64,000 nucleotides of DNA from Celeribacter neptunius (lineage in GTDB: Bacteria; Pseudomonadota; Alphaproteobacteria; Rhodobacterales; Rhodobacteraceae): NCBI RefSeq assembly GCF_900113955.1, contig NZ_FORH01000001.1:922395-986394 (forward strand), in the 5' to 3' direction. The position numbers and the translations under genes are program-made. Shown here one piece after another: positions 43,912 to 53,640 of this stretch (position 1 is its first letter; every line of letters begins with the position of its first letter). Under the pieces are notes generated by a model. It searched no databases and was not told the origin of the DNA. It saw only the letters and a program-made list of their open reading frames with translations.

Positions 43912-45557
43912 GAATGCCCTCCTTTTTTACCGGCGATCAGACGCAGGGCACCGTGTCCGATGACGCCAAGCGCGGTCAGCAGCACCAGGATCTGTCCCAG
44001 CCGTCCGACGATGGAATTCGGGTTGGTCCCCGGCATCACCACGCCGGCAAGCCCGACGAGACGGCCATCCTCGGCATGGCATTCGACGCAATCCATCGCC
44101 TCGGACGCCGGCGCAACCATATGGGTGATCGGCCAGTACATGTAAGTGTCGATGAAACCGTATTCGCCGGAATACTCCGATCCCGCGGCCTTCATCCCCG
44201 CCTCGATCGCCTTGCCCCAATCGAAATTGGTCCAGAACGCGGTGTCGGTCGTCGGGCCCCAGACATGGCTGTAGGCCAGCTTGTTGTTGCCGGCGTCATA
44301 GGATTGACGCCCCTCCATGCGTTTGAACGGCCAGATCCGGCTGTCGTCGCCATCGGGCGTGCCCAGGACCTTGTTGATCTCGACCACCTGGCTCGGATCG
44401 ATTTCTTCTTCCGGCAGGGTGTATTCCACCGCGCCGTTGAACCAGGCGTAATACGGGGTGACGTTCTCGCCCCAGTCGAAATCGCCCTTGGTCGAGAGAT
44501 AGGTATGAAGCTCCTTGCCGTCGCTCTGGGTGAAATTATGCTCGGCGATCGGTTGCCCGACCTCATTGAGACGTCCCGCCGTCGACCAGTCCCACCAGGT
44601 CTTGGTCGCCACGCCGCCGCGGGCGAATTCCGGGATGTGACAGGTCTGGCAGGCCACCTTGTCCGTGTGATCGTTGAGCTTGATCGACATCAGCGAGCCT
44701 TCATGCGGCGCGGTGCTGTGGCAGCTCTCGCAGGAGGCGGTGAACCGCTCCTCGCCCGGATGGCCCAGCCCGATCTCATCCTTGGCATCCAGCAGATAGC
44801 GCGAGCCGGCCCAGTTGTGGCTGTCTTCCGTATGGCAATCGGAACAGACCATATTGGCGCCGTCTTTCGACATATGCACATCGGTGTGGATGTCCGGATC
44901 ATAGAGCGCGGAGCTGAGATCGCCGTGTTTCACATTGTCGCCGCCGCCACCGTAGAAATGGCACTGGCCACAATTGTCGCGGGTCGGCATGCCCACGCTT
45001 TGCGCCGATTTCATCAGATCGACCGCCCAGGCCGGTTCGCCGGTGATGGTCTGGCCCTTCACCGGCTCGCCCGGCACCTCGCCCAGAGGCGGGTGCCCTG
45101 CCCCGGTGGCGAGCTTGGCATATTGCCCGGATTGGTCGTGACAGACGAGACAATCGACCGCCGAGGATTGTTGCGGCGGCGGGCTCGCCATGTCGTCCCA
45201 GCCATAGCCCGCGTGGCACGAGGTACAGCGCGGCTCATTGCCGGCGACATTGCCGCAAAACGCGTTGATCACCTTGGATTTGCCAAGCACCTGACCGGTG
45301 GCGCCATTCTCGAATTCCCATTCGAAATGGATCGAATGCATCACCTGATCGTCGGCCTCGGTGTGACAGCTGAGACAGGCCTCGGTCACCTCCGGGCCGG
45401 AGGTGAATTGCTTTTGCAGGATCTCGAATTTCGAGTGATCGGCGGTCGAGCCGCTGCCCGGCACCATCGGGGCGGCACTTTCCTGCGCGAACGCGGGAAA
45501 GGCGGTAAGCCCGATGGCGATGCTGGCGAGCGCGGCGAAATGGCGTCTGGCGTGCAT
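43908..45557 (-). CDS. Octaheme c-type cytochrome, tetrathionate reductase family (OTR-like)
   Basis: A 549-residue periplasmic multiheme protein with signal peptide (about 1-24, ends FPAFA) and exactly eight CXXCH sites: CLSCH (61-65), CTSCH, CLVCH, CGQCH, CSDCH, CESCH, CQTCH and CVECH. The C-terminus has a membrane anchor (LGQILVLLTALGVIGHGALRL). Shewanella OTR reduces tetrathionate, nitrite and hydroxylamine; which of these is physiological here is open. The coupled cytochrome b implies a quinol-linked respiratory system rather than a soluble detoxifier. GGAGGAC before ATG 45557 fixes the start. An FNR/NnrR-type site lies about 90 bases upstream. Confidence 0.93.
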   Translation of the reverse strand: MHARRHFAALASIAIGLTAFPAFAQESAAPMVPGSGSTADHSKFEILQKQFTSGPEVTEACLSCHTEADDQVMHSIHFEWEFENGATGQVLGKSKVINAFCGNVAGNEPRCTSCHAGYGWDDMASPPPQQSSAVDCLVCHDQSGQYAKLATGAGHPPLGEVPGEPVKGQTITGEPAWAVDLMKSAQSVGMPTRDNCGQCHFYGGGGDNVKHGDLSSALYDPDIHTDVHMSKDGANMVCSDCHTEDSHNWAGSRYLLDAKDEIGLGHPGEERFTASCESCHSTAPHEGSLMSIKLNDHTDKVACQTCHIPEFARGGVATKTWWDWSTAGRLNEVGQPIAEHNFTQSDGKELHTYLSTKGDFDWGENVTPYYAWFNGAVEYTLPEEEIDPSQVVEINKVLGTPDGDDSRIWPFKRMEGRQSYDAGNNKLAYSHVWGPTTDTAFWTNFDWGKAIEAGMKAAGSEYSGEYGFIDTYMYWPITHMVAPASEAMDCVECHAEDGRLVGLAGVVMPGTNPNSIVGRLGQILVLLTALGVIGHGALRLIAGKKGGHS

Positions 45558-45640
45558 GATGTCCTCCCGAATGCACGCAGGATGGACTCCGCGCGCATAT
45601 TGCATTCACTTACTTGAATGCCATCACGGCAATGCGAGCA

Positions 45641-45654
45641 TTGATCTATCGCAA
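45641..45654 (-). promoter_or_regulatory. FNR/NnrR-like operator upstream of the octaheme operon
   Basis: TTGAT-CTAT-CGCAA fits the TTG-N8-CAA pattern of the FNR/CRP superfamily (FnrL consensus TTGAT-N4-ATCAA; NnrR-type TTG-N8-CAA). Its centre is about 90 bases upstream of the octaheme ATG, allowing a -41.5 activator position with a leader of about 50 bases. Activation in low oxygen or by nitrogen oxides is inferred. Confidence 0.5.
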
Positions 45655-46420
45655 ATACATCTTTGGAATCCGCTTGACCGCGACATTATGTTGCGCCGGC
45701 ATGTTCCGCCAGCATGCTACGCCAGCAACGTCGCGGCGCGCCCTGCCCTCACCGGACCCGAGCGGACCGGACCGATGACACTAGGCGCCCGTCGGGGCAA
45801 ACGTCTGAGCAATATCGAAGTGCCCATGTCCCACAAGCTTGCGGGCCCTTCAGATCCGATTTTGTTCAGCTGGTGAAAACGGCTTACAAACAGTAGCTTA
45901 ATGGCGATCGTTTTTTGACAGGGACATAACCTTGCACACCGCGTACATATGCATGCTCAGATCGGATATTTGAGGACATTCGTCATGTCGGTCGAGATTG
46001 GCCGCTCCGCGGGACATAGCAGACGTTTGAGTATTTGGCGCAAGCCGCACGTCGATGACGCGGGCGGTGGCGATCCTGACCTGCGTGCTTCTCACTTTAT
46101 CTCATTCAAATCCGAAGAAGTTCAACACGTTGCGCTTCCCAGACAAAATCGCCGCCGCGCGGGACGCGTCAGCGATGTGCGGCGGCCTGAGGCCTTGATT
46201 CCGCACGAGGTGCTAAGTTCTGAATGTCCCCAAAGGCCTCGCTCCCGCCCTTCGCGGCGCCGACCGCCAACGGCAGCTTTATGCAATCCGTCTCAGGCCT
46301 ATTCAGCCAGGTTGACCTGGGTTTCGATTTCCCGGGTCCCCAACAAATAGGCGCGACAGGGGCTGCGCAGGAAAACGGCCGAACTGTGCAAACCTATGGG
46401 GCATTGGCAGAAAGGGGAAA
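45655..46420. other. Gene-free region between the octaheme operon and tRNA-Arg
   Basis: No gene I can support. A plus-strand frame at 45949-46350 has low-complexity, Arg/Ser/Pro-rich translation typical of spurious high-GC frames. The segment 46219-46240 (GAATGTCCCCAAAGGCCTCG) resembles the end module of repeat copies D and E, so this may hold a degraded repeat copy. A TTGACA at 45915-45920 has no matching -10. Confidence 0.4.
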
Positions 46421-46497
<77 letters not shown>

Positions 46498-46580
46498 GCA
46501 ACCTGATGTTTCAGGTGAGACGTCTATAGGCCATGCAAAAGGGGCGTGCAATCGGTTTTCGCGCATCCGCCCCCTTTGGT

Positions 46581-47075
46581 TCAGGGACCGGCATAGCGAT
46601 GGATGACCCGGGTATTGACCGCGCAGGGCGCATCGGTCGCGAGCATCTTCGCCAGAGCTGGCGGAAAGGTGACCCGAAGCGATGAGACCTGTTCGAGCTC
46701 CGTTTCCGAGAGCACCTTGAGATCGATCTGATGATCCGTCACCAGCGCCCCCATGGCACTGTCCTTGATGTCCTGAAACTCCGCCCGCCACAGGTTTTCA
46801 CCGAGCTGCGTCCAGGTAAAATCACCTGCCAGGCTCTCCGGCTCAAAGGGCGCGGGAAAGGCGATATGTTTCGGTCCATATCCGGCCTCACGCGCGAAAG
46901 CCTCCGACATCTGCGCCACCAGATCCGGCGGGCAGCCGCTCTGGCCGAGAAGCTCGGCCTGCCCCTGCCAGAGACCGGTTTTGGGCTGGATCTCCGCCGC
47001 CGACGCAAAAGCCGCCGCGCCGAACAGCCCCGCCAGCCCTGCCCGCTTCGCATTCCGAAAGACACTGTTCACCAT
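46581..47075 (-). CDS. Exported protein of unknown function (164 aa)
   Basis: A 164-residue protein with a short signal peptide (AKRAGLAGLFGAAAFASA, cleavage before AEIQP). The mature part starts with PKTGLWQGQAELLGQSGCP, reminiscent of DUF3617-like periplasmic proteins, in which a 'PGLW' opening is followed by conserved cysteines; two cysteines (GCPPD and APCAVN) could form a disulfide. GGAGG five bases before ATG 47075 fixes the start; the TTG further upstream is rejected. It lies 94 bases after sufS on the same strand and could be the last gene of the suf transcript, but no functional link is visible. Confidence 0.72.
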   Translation of the reverse strand: MVNSVFRNAKRAGLAGLFGAAAFASAAEIQPKTGLWQGQAELLGQSGCPPDLVAQMSEAFAREAGYGPKHIAFPAPFEPESLAGDFTWTQLGENLWRAEFQDIKDSAMGALVTDHQIDLKVLSETELEQVSSLRVTFPPALAKMLATDAPCAVNTRVIHRYAGP

Positions 47076-47169
47076 AATCACCTCCAAACACTTCGGATGC
47101 TCTCAGGGTGACATGGCGATACCGGGTCTGACAAGGCCGGGAGGGAATTGACGCCCGGGCGGCGCGATC

Positions 47170-48387
47170 TCAGCCGAAGAATTCTCGGCAGAGTTCGAGT
47201 GCCTCGACCAGACGGTCCACCTCTTCCTCGGTGTTGTACATGGCGAAAGATGCCCGGCAGGTGGCAGTGACCCCCAGATGCTGCATCAGCGGCATGGCAC
47301 AATGCGAGCCGGCGCGCACGGCGACGCCCTTCTTGTCCAGAACCGTCGAAATGTCATGGGCATGTGCCCCTTCCATGGTGAAGGAGAAGATCGCGCCCTT
47401 GCCCGGCGCCGTCCCCTGCACATTGAGCCAGTTCAGCCCCTGCAGCCGTTCCGTGGCATAGGCGGTGAGACGGGCCTCATGGGCGGCGATGGTCTCCATG
47501 CCGATCTCCATCAGGTAATCGAGCGCCACCCCCATGCCGATGGTCTGGACGATCCCCGGCGTGCCGGCTTCGAATTTCAGTGGCGCTTTCGCGTAGCTCA
47601 CCTCATCCTTGGTGACCGTGTCGATCATGTCGCCACCGCCCAGGAACGGCCGCATCTCGGCCTGACGCTCGGCCCGGATATAGATCGCACCGGAGCCGGA
47701 CGGCCCGTAGAGCTTGTGCCCGGTGATCGGATAGAAATCGCACCCGATGTCCTGCACATCCACCGGGCCATGTACCGCGGCCTGCGAGCCATCGACCAGC
47801 GTGGCGATGCCACGTTCGCGGGCGGCGGTGCAGATCGATTTCACATCGACGCGCGTGCCGGTGACGTTGGACATCTGGGTGATCGCGACCAGTTTGGTCT
47901 TCGGTCCCATGGCATCAATCACCGCCTGCGGATCGAGCGATCCATCGGGGGCACAATCGACCCATTTGATCACCACGCCCTGACGTTCGCGCAGGAAATT
48001 CCACGGCACGATATTGGCGTGATGCTCCAGAACAGAGAGCAGGATCTCATCGCCCGGCTGCAACAGCGGCGCGGCCCAGCCGTAGGACACGAGATTGATC
48101 CCCTCGGTGGTGCCGGAGGTAAAGACGATCTCATCCTCATGGCCCGCGTTCAGGAACCGCGCCACCTTGGCCCGCACGCTCTCGTATTTGTCGGTCGCCA
48201 GATTGGACAGGTAATGAAGGCCACGGTGCACATTGGCGTATTCCTCGGAATAGGCCTTGGTGATCGCATCGATCACCACCTGCGGCTTCTGCGCCGAGGC
48301 GCCATTGTCGAGATAGGTCAGCGGCTGGCCGTTGACCTGGCGTGAGAGGATCGGGAAATCGGCCCGGATGGCAGCGACATCAAACAT
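47170..48387 (-). CDS. sufS: Cysteine desulfurase SufS
   Basis: A 405-residue group II cysteine desulfurase, a PLP enzyme releasing sulfur from cysteine for iron-sulfur assembly. The PLP lysine is in ITGHKLYGPSG and the catalytic Cys363 in AGSHCAMPLM. The opening YLDNGASAQKP and GTTEGINLVSYGWA are typical. SufS usually passes persulfide to SufE or SufU; neither gene is next to it here, so the partner lies outside the window or the following genes. It ends the identifiable suf genes; the YIP1-like gene precedes it by one base. Confidence 0.97.
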   Translation of the reverse strand: MFDVAAIRADFPILSRQVNGQPLTYLDNGASAQKPQVVIDAITKAYSEEYANVHRGLHYLSNLATDKYESVRAKVARFLNAGHEDEIVFTSGTTEGINLVSYGWAAPLLQPGDEILLSVLEHHANIVPWNFLRERQGVVIKWVDCAPDGSLDPQAVIDAMGPKTKLVAITQMSNVTGTRVDVKSICTAARERGIATLVDGSQAAVHGPVDVQDIGCDFYPITGHKLYGPSGSGAIYIRAERQAEMRPFLGGGDMIDTVTKDEVSYAKAPLKFEAGTPGIVQTIGMGVALDYLMEIGMETIAAHEARLTAYATERLQGLNWLNVQGTAPGKGAIFSFTMEGAHAHDISTVLDKKGVAVRAGSHCAMPLMQHLGVTATCRASFAMYNTEEEVDRLVEALELCREFFG

Positions 48388-48388
48388 G

Positions 48389-48904
48389 TCAGGTCTCTTT
48401 CTTGGAAACTTCGGGCTTGGCCGCGGCCGGCCTGGCGACTTCGGAGAGGTTGATGCCCCAGAAGAGGATCAACACGAGGAGCGCCAGCGCGCCCACGAGC
48501 GAGGTGGTCGGACCGGGACCGACAAAGCCGGCCGTCAGCCCCCAGAGCAGCCACAGGGGCGCAGCACAGAGCAGACCCCAGAACAGCGCCAGACGGGTCT
48601 CATACCCGGTCGCCGCACTGCCGGTCAGGCGCAGGGCAAGGCCGATCACACCGGCGAGGATGTAGAAGATCAGCGGCATGATGAAGAGCCAGCTCAGCAG
48701 CGTCGCCCCCATCAGCATCTGCACCTCCCGGCCGGTCTCGAAGGCAAGCCGCGAGAGCCGCGGCCATTGCGCCACGAAAATCAACCCGCAGGCGAGGATC
48801 AGCGTGACCAAGGCCCCGCCCTCGTTCTCGCCTGCGCCGAGACGATGCCGAAGCACCACACGTGGGGCGCGGTAGCTCCGGACGATATCGGTGACCACTC
48901 CCAT
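48389..48904 (-). CDS. YIP1-family membrane protein in the suf operon
   Basis: A 171-residue protein with four or five hydrophobic spans from about residue 30 to 150 (LVTLILACGLIFVAQ, LLSWLFIMPLIFYILAGVIG, LALFWGLLCAAPLWLLWG, LVGALALLVLILFWGIN). The pattern and the VVTDIVRSYRAPRVVLR N-terminus suit the YIP1-like family found between sufD and sufS in Rhodobacteraceae. It is packed between these genes (8-base gap to sufD, 1-base gap to sufS). A membrane role in iron-sulfur assembly is only guessed from position. Confidence 0.82.
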   Translation of the reverse strand: MGVVTDIVRSYRAPRVVLRHRLGAGENEGGALVTLILACGLIFVAQWPRLSRLAFETGREVQMLMGATLLSWLFIMPLIFYILAGVIGLALRLTGSAATGYETRLALFWGLLCAAPLWLLWGLTAGFVGPGPTTSLVGALALLVLILFWGINLSEVARPAAAKPEVSKKET

Positions 48905-48912
48905 GACCGGGC

Positions 48913-50213
48913 TTAGCCTGCGGCCCGGCGGCGCATCAGCCAGCCTTCGAGACGATGCAGGATGTCTTCGGCGATCTCCGGGTTCTCGATCTCTTCGATG
49001 GCTTCCGCGAGGAAGGCCAGCGTCAGAAGATCGGTGGCATCCGCCGCCGGCACACCACGCGAGCGCAGGTAGAACAGCGCCTCATCGTCGATCGCCCCCA
49101 CCGTCGAGCCATGCGAACAGGCCACGTCATCGGCGTAGATCTCGAGCTCCGGCTTGGCGAGGAACTGGCTGTCATCATCAAGCAGCAAGCCCTGGCTGAT
49201 CTGATAGCCATCGGTCTTTTGTGCGCCGGGTTTCACGAGGATCTTGCCCTGGAAAATACCTTTGGCGCCATTGCGCAGGACTTTCTTGAACACCTGACGG
49301 CTTTCGCAGCGCTCCGCGTCATGGGTGATGAACACCGTGTCATCGTGATGGAAATCGCCATCCCCCATCGCCGCGCCGGCGACATGGGCGATGGAATCGT
49401 CCCCCATGATGTCGATCACGACCTCGTTGCGGGTCAGCACACCATTGGCGGTCATGGTGAAGCTCTTGAACGACGCCTCCTGCCCGACCGTGGCAAAGAG
49501 ATGCGTCACCGCGCGGCGTTCATGATCGCGGCCCTGGGCCCGGACATGGTGGAAGGCGGCCTTGTCAGAGACTTCGACCTCCATCACCTTGTTGAACCGC
49601 GCGGCGGCGGGACCGTTTTCGAGCACGGTGAGATCGGCGCCCTCCTCGACCCGCACCACATGGTGCAGCACCGCATCGGAGCTCTCGCTCTGATGCAGAT
49701 AGACCAGCGAGACGGGCTTGGCGACCTTACCCGTGGCGCGGATCACCACGCCATCGGTGGCAAAAGCGGTGTTGAGCGTGGCGAGCGGACGTTCGACCGG
49801 ATCTTGCGCCTTTTTCTCCTGCACGCCGTAAGCGTCTTTCGCCCAGTGGATATCGGCAGAAAGCGCGTCGGAGAGCCGCATGATCTCGAGGTTCTCACCC
49901 TCGAGCGCGTCAGAGGCCTCGGCATCGAAGACACCGTCGACAAACACCAGTTTCAGCCGGTCGATACCGGAAAACACCGGCGCCTCCTCGGCCACGAAAA
50001 CTTCGGCGGGCGTGGGCGTCTCGGCGATCAGGCTGTCCGGACGGGTCCAGCGCCAATATTCGTCACGCCCCTGCGGCAGGCCCATGGCCAGAAGCCGCGT
50101 GAGCGCATCCTGACGCAGCGCCTCGGCCCAGGGTGCCCCGGTCGGAAGGCTCATGGCGTCGACGCGGGTGGCGGTCGTGTCCAGTTTGCGTTGTTTCAAT
50201 TCGGCACGTTTCA

Positions 50214-50214
<1 letters not shown>
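48913..50214 (-). CDS. sufD: Fe-S cluster assembly protein SufD
   Basis: A 433-residue SufD. The beta-helical core contains the FNKVMEVEVSDKAAFHHVRAQ region and the C-terminal family mark (SQGLLLDDDSQFLAKPELEI, then DVACSHGSTVGAIDDEALFYLRSRGV). Like SufB it is a scaffold subunit of the SufBC2D complex and supports iron acquisition. The conserved His of SufD lies in ACSHGSTVG. The ATG overlaps the sufC stop by one base (TGATG), so the first 20 residues (basic, Thr-rich) are included. Essential iron-sulfur pathway in this group, which has no isc scaffold genes here. Confidence 0.96.
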
Positions 50215-50975
<761 letters not shown>

Positions 50976-51137
50976 ATTATTGTCCTTTCACGGAATAGAA
51001 CCCGCGCGGGCGTTTGGTCCCGGCAGGCATCAGTGCGTTGGTGATATGTGAAATGGCGCCAGCCGAACGCCCAAAGACGTTCAGCTCAGCGCCGATGTGT
51101 GTGGAGGGTTGTTGAAGCTTTGGATAAAAAGCTTCGC

Positions 51138-51407
51138 TCAACCCGCGAAAAACGTGAGAAACAGGGCCAGCGTGGCTCCCGCCACCGCAAGCCTCAACAG
51201 CGCTGATCGGACGCCCTGACGCAGCAGGTTGCGCGCCGATTGCGGGTCCTCGGCGGTTTTGGAGAGATGCGTGACACCGGAGACGCGTTTGCTGCGCGGC
51301 GTCGCGGTCTCCTGCAGCCCGGTGTAGACGGTGGCAAAGGTGTTGGGCCCGCCGCGTTCGATCCGGTTGATCCGCTCCGCGAACTGCTCCATTTGCGTAT
51401 GTTTCAT
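51138..51407 (-). CDS. Small membrane-anchored protein in the suf operon (89 aa)
   Basis: An 89-residue protein. A polar helical N-terminus (QMEQFAERINRIERGGPNTFA) is followed by a Thr/Ser-rich middle and a C-terminal membrane span (about 70-87, LAVAGATLALFLTFFAG). Tail-anchored topology with the N-terminus in the cytoplasm is likely. ATG 51407 has GGGGACAGGGTG upstream. Directly after the stop is the inverted repeat GAAGCTTT/AAAGCTTC (51114-51135). No family recognised; occurs between sufB and sufC. Confidence 0.72.
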   Translation of the reverse strand: MKHTQMEQFAERINRIERGGPNTFATVYTGLQETATPRSKRVSGVTHLSKTAEDPQSARNLLRQGVRSALLRLAVAGATLALFLTFFAG

Positions 51408-51560
51408 CACCCTGTCCCCGCCGCTGTTCTGCCTCTTTGCCAGATGCAAGCTCTTCCCCAAAAAGGGAAAGATCGTGGCAGCTCCGGGACATTCTCGGGG
51501 TCGAAACGGATGACGTAGCGTTAGCTTTTCCGGCCCCGCCGATGCGCCCCGCAGACGGGA

Positions 51561-52109
51561 TCAGATATGATAGCTCTCGCCACGAAAATACAGCGTGCCG
51601 GGCTCCGTCGTGGCGCGCACATGCTGCACCCATTCCGGAGAAAAGAGCTTGGAGAACAGGTCCGGCATTTCGTAGACGACATTGTGCATGGTCACGATGG
51701 CCAGCAGGATGCCGGCGAATTGCGTGCCCATGCGTTTGACCGCCGAAAGCGACACCGCCTCGCGCAACAAGAACGCCACGGCCACCGCAAAGATCACGTC
51801 GAGCGCGAGATCGAAGTCGCCGGTCATCTGCGCCACATTGCCGGTGATCTGAAACCTGAGCGCCCGGGCGATCAGAGCGGCCATGCCCCCCATGCCAAAG
51901 GCGATCACAAAGGACAGGATTTCCGTCAGCTTCAGCCGCGACTGGTTGAGCGAATTGCGGTAGGAACGGCTCTGCCGTGCGAGCATTTCCGCCAACCGTC
52001 GGTTGCGTCCGGCCGCGCGTGTCTCCGCCGGCCCGATGATTTGCATCCCGTTCTGAGGCGCGTAGGAGACGCGGTTCAGGCGATCCAGAAAGTCCTGACG
52101 CTGTTGCAT
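51561..52109 (-). CDS. Membrane protein of unknown function in the suf operon (182 aa)
   Basis: A 182-residue protein. The N-terminal 55 residues are polar and rich in Arg/Gln/Asn (a likely coiled or amphipathic stretch). Three hydrophobic spans follow (about 62-85 LSFVIAFGMGGMAALIARAL, 100-118 ALDVIFAVAVAFLLREA, 128-145 QFAGILLAIVTMHNVVY). A short C-terminal domain ends the protein. No motif identifies a function. Ribosome-binding site weak. The 153-base gap to the next gene shows nothing. Confidence 0.75.
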   Translation of the reverse strand: MQQRQDFLDRLNRVSYAPQNGMQIIGPAETRAAGRNRRLAEMLARQSRSYRNSLNQSRLKLTEILSFVIAFGMGGMAALIARALRFQITGNVAQMTGDFDLALDVIFAVAVAFLLREAVSLSAVKRMGTQFAGILLAIVTMHNVVYEMPDLFSKLFSPEWVQHVRATTEPGTLYFRGESYHI

Positions 52110-52226
52110 TTTGAAACCCGTGATACTGGTGCGTAAGCCCGATGTTTACCATGCTATCGTGGCAAAATTCGGGCAGCCCCTTCCGGGCAATCTGCGCGGC
52201 GCTGGAGAAGGTGGTGAAATCAGCCA

Positions 52227-52850
52227 TCATGCCTTCCCCTGAAATGTCTTCAAAAGCGTATAAAGCGCGCTGGCCGGGAAGCTGTCGCGCGGGCTGAGCT
52301 CGAACACGGCCATGCGGCCGTGAAAGGCGCTCGGGCGGACGAATTCCTCGATCACCCCGTATTTCTCCTCGCGCCCGACATAGTCATCCAGGAGCACCCG
52401 GGTCGGCCGGTTGATCGAGGCCCAGGTGGCAAAGAAACAGCCGGGGCGGAACCGCCCGTCGATCAACACCAGATCCGGCGCGATCAGATCCGCGCGCTGC
52501 CAGATCCCGAAACAGTAATCCGGGTAGCGGTGCCATTTGCCGTTGCCCTTGGGCCAGGACCAATCGCCGGTCTGACCGATATCGGCATGGATGAGATGGA
52601 GATCGGCCTTGGGCGGATGGGTGTCGAAATGCGCCTGCATGGCCGCGTGCCAGGCCTTGTCGCCCTCGACGGAATAGAGCACCTTGCCCGCCTGCGCCGC
52701 GCCATAGGCGGTCGAACCGCCGGAGCCATATTCGACGATCACATTGGCCGCATCATATGCGGCACAGACGAAATCCCTGACCTCCTCCGGGAAGGTCAGT
52801 TCCGGCCCGTCGGGACCGAATGCGGGGATATGTGTCTGGACCGTGGTCAT
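52227..52850 (-). CDS. Putative SAM-dependent methyltransferase-like protein in the suf operon
   Basis: A 207-residue soluble protein. The sequence NVIVEYGSGGSTAYGAAQAG resembles the glycine-rich AdoMet motif I of class I methyltransferases, with KVLYSVEGDKAWHAAM as the acidic-loop strand and LIAPDLVLIDGRFRPGCF as a motif IV-like strand. This is close to the fold of small Rossmann methyltransferases, but I cannot name a substrate. No Shine-Dalgarno is evident before ATG 52850; the frame is open 11 codons upstream to a TTG. Its presence among suf genes is unexplained. Confidence 0.75.
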   Translation of the reverse strand: MTTVQTHIPAFGPDGPELTFPEEVRDFVCAAYDAANVIVEYGSGGSTAYGAAQAGKVLYSVEGDKAWHAAMQAHFDTHPPKADLHLIHADIGQTGDWSWPKGNGKWHRYPDYCFGIWQRADLIAPDLVLIDGRFRPGCFFATWASINRPTRVLLDDYVGREEKYGVIEEFVRPSAFHGRMAVFELSPRDSFPASALYTLLKTFQGKA

Positions 52851-52863
52851 CTGTGTCTGTGTT

Positions 52864-53079
52864 TCAGCCGGAGAAGGTGACAAGTCTGATCGCAGCGGAG
52901 ATCACCAGCGCCGCGACCGAGGCGAGAAAGGCGGTGGCCGCCACGGAGTTCATGATCAGCCCCTCGCGTTTGCCGTTCTTGACCCGGATCACCAGACCGA
53001 TGAAGACGCCGATAAAGACGCCAAGGCCGATGCCGGCGGATTGTGCGAGAAAGACGGGAAAGAGATCAAAACGCATCAT
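52864..53079 (-). CDS. Two-span small membrane protein in the suf operon (71 aa)
   Basis: A 71-residue, very hydrophobic protein with two spans (about 9-32, AQSAGIGLGVFIGVFIGLVI, and 43-66, AATAFLASVAALVISAAIRLV) joined by a basic loop (RVKNGKREG), predicting both ends outside and the loop in the cytoplasm. The glycine pattern of span 1 suggests tight packing. ATG 53076 is an alternative start. Seven bases separate it from the YbjQ gene upstream. Unknown function. Confidence 0.72.
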   Translation of the reverse strand: MMRFDLFPVFLAQSAGIGLGVFIGVFIGLVIRVKNGKREGLIMNSVAATAFLASVAALVISAAIRLVTFSG

Positions 53080-53086
53080 CTGGTCC

Positions 53087-53398
53087 TTAGGCGAGTGTCA
53101 CGGCGGTGCCGGAGGCGGAGACCATGAGCATCTGGCCGATCACCTCGTAATCGAGATCGACGCCGACGACGGCATTGGCGCCCATGGCCCGGGCCTTGTC
53201 CTCCATCTCGCTCAGCGCGGTGTCACGGCCTTCTGCGAGCTTGGATTCATAGGAGCCGGCACGCCCACCGATGATATCGGTGACCTGGGCGAAGAGATCC
53301 CGGACAATGTTTGCCCCCATGATCGCCTCGCCGGTGACGATCCCGTGGTAGGTCGCGATAGAGCGGCCTTCGACATTGGGTGTGGTGGTGACAATCAT
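53087..53398 (-). CDS. YbjQ family (UPF0145) protein
   Basis: A 103-residue protein of the YbjQ/UPF0145 heavy-metal-binding-domain family. Marks are [21 protein letters not shown] at the start, the [21 protein letters not shown] helix and [18 protein letters not shown]. The family forms pentameric rings; metal binding is suggested but not proven. Its ATG overlaps the stop of the 81-aa gene (ATGA), so the two are co-translated. A metal-related role would suit the iron-sulfur operon, but that is inference. Confidence 0.93.
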   Translation of the reverse strand: MIVTTTPNVEGRSIATYHGIVTGEAIMGANIVRDLFAQVTDIIGGRAGSYESKLAEGRDTALSEMEDKARAMGANAVVGVDLDYEVIGQMLMVSASGTAVTLA

Positions 53399-53640
53399 GA
53401 TTTGCCCTCCTTGAGGATCTTTCCGCCGATCAGCCCTTTGCCGGTCAGCGTACCGCCATTGAGATAGACATCGCGCTGCACCATGCCGGTCAGCTCCGCC
53501 GCGACGCCCGGGGCGAGGATCAGATCGCGATTGATCACCGCCGAGATCACGGTTTTGGCGCCCGGTTTCACCCGCAGGCTGCCACCGATCATCCCAGAAA
53601 TCTCCGGCGCATCGCTTTCATGATCAGAGGCGATCATCAT
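53395..53640 (-). CDS. Small bactofilin-like beta protein directly after sufB (81 aa)
   Basis: An 81-residue protein. Its regular alternation of hydrophobic residues and Gly/Asn turns ([20 protein letters not shown], then [19 protein letters not shown]) looks like a short right-handed beta-helix similar to bactofilins or other polymer-forming proteins, but the similarity is by eye only. It is tightly coupled: its ATG overlaps the sufB stop by one base (TGATG), and its stop overlaps the YbjQ start by four. Cytoplasmic. Unknown function. Confidence 0.75.
   Translation of the reverse strand: MMIASDHESDAPEISGMIGGSLRVKPGAKTVISAVINRDLILAPGVAAELTGMVQRDVYLNGGTLTGKGLIGGKILKEGKS

Noticed and set aside
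45949-46350. Plus-strand frame of 133 codons in the octaheme-to-tRNA gap
   Set aside because: Arg/Ser/Pro-rich, no start signal, overlaps a segment resembling a dispersed repeat.
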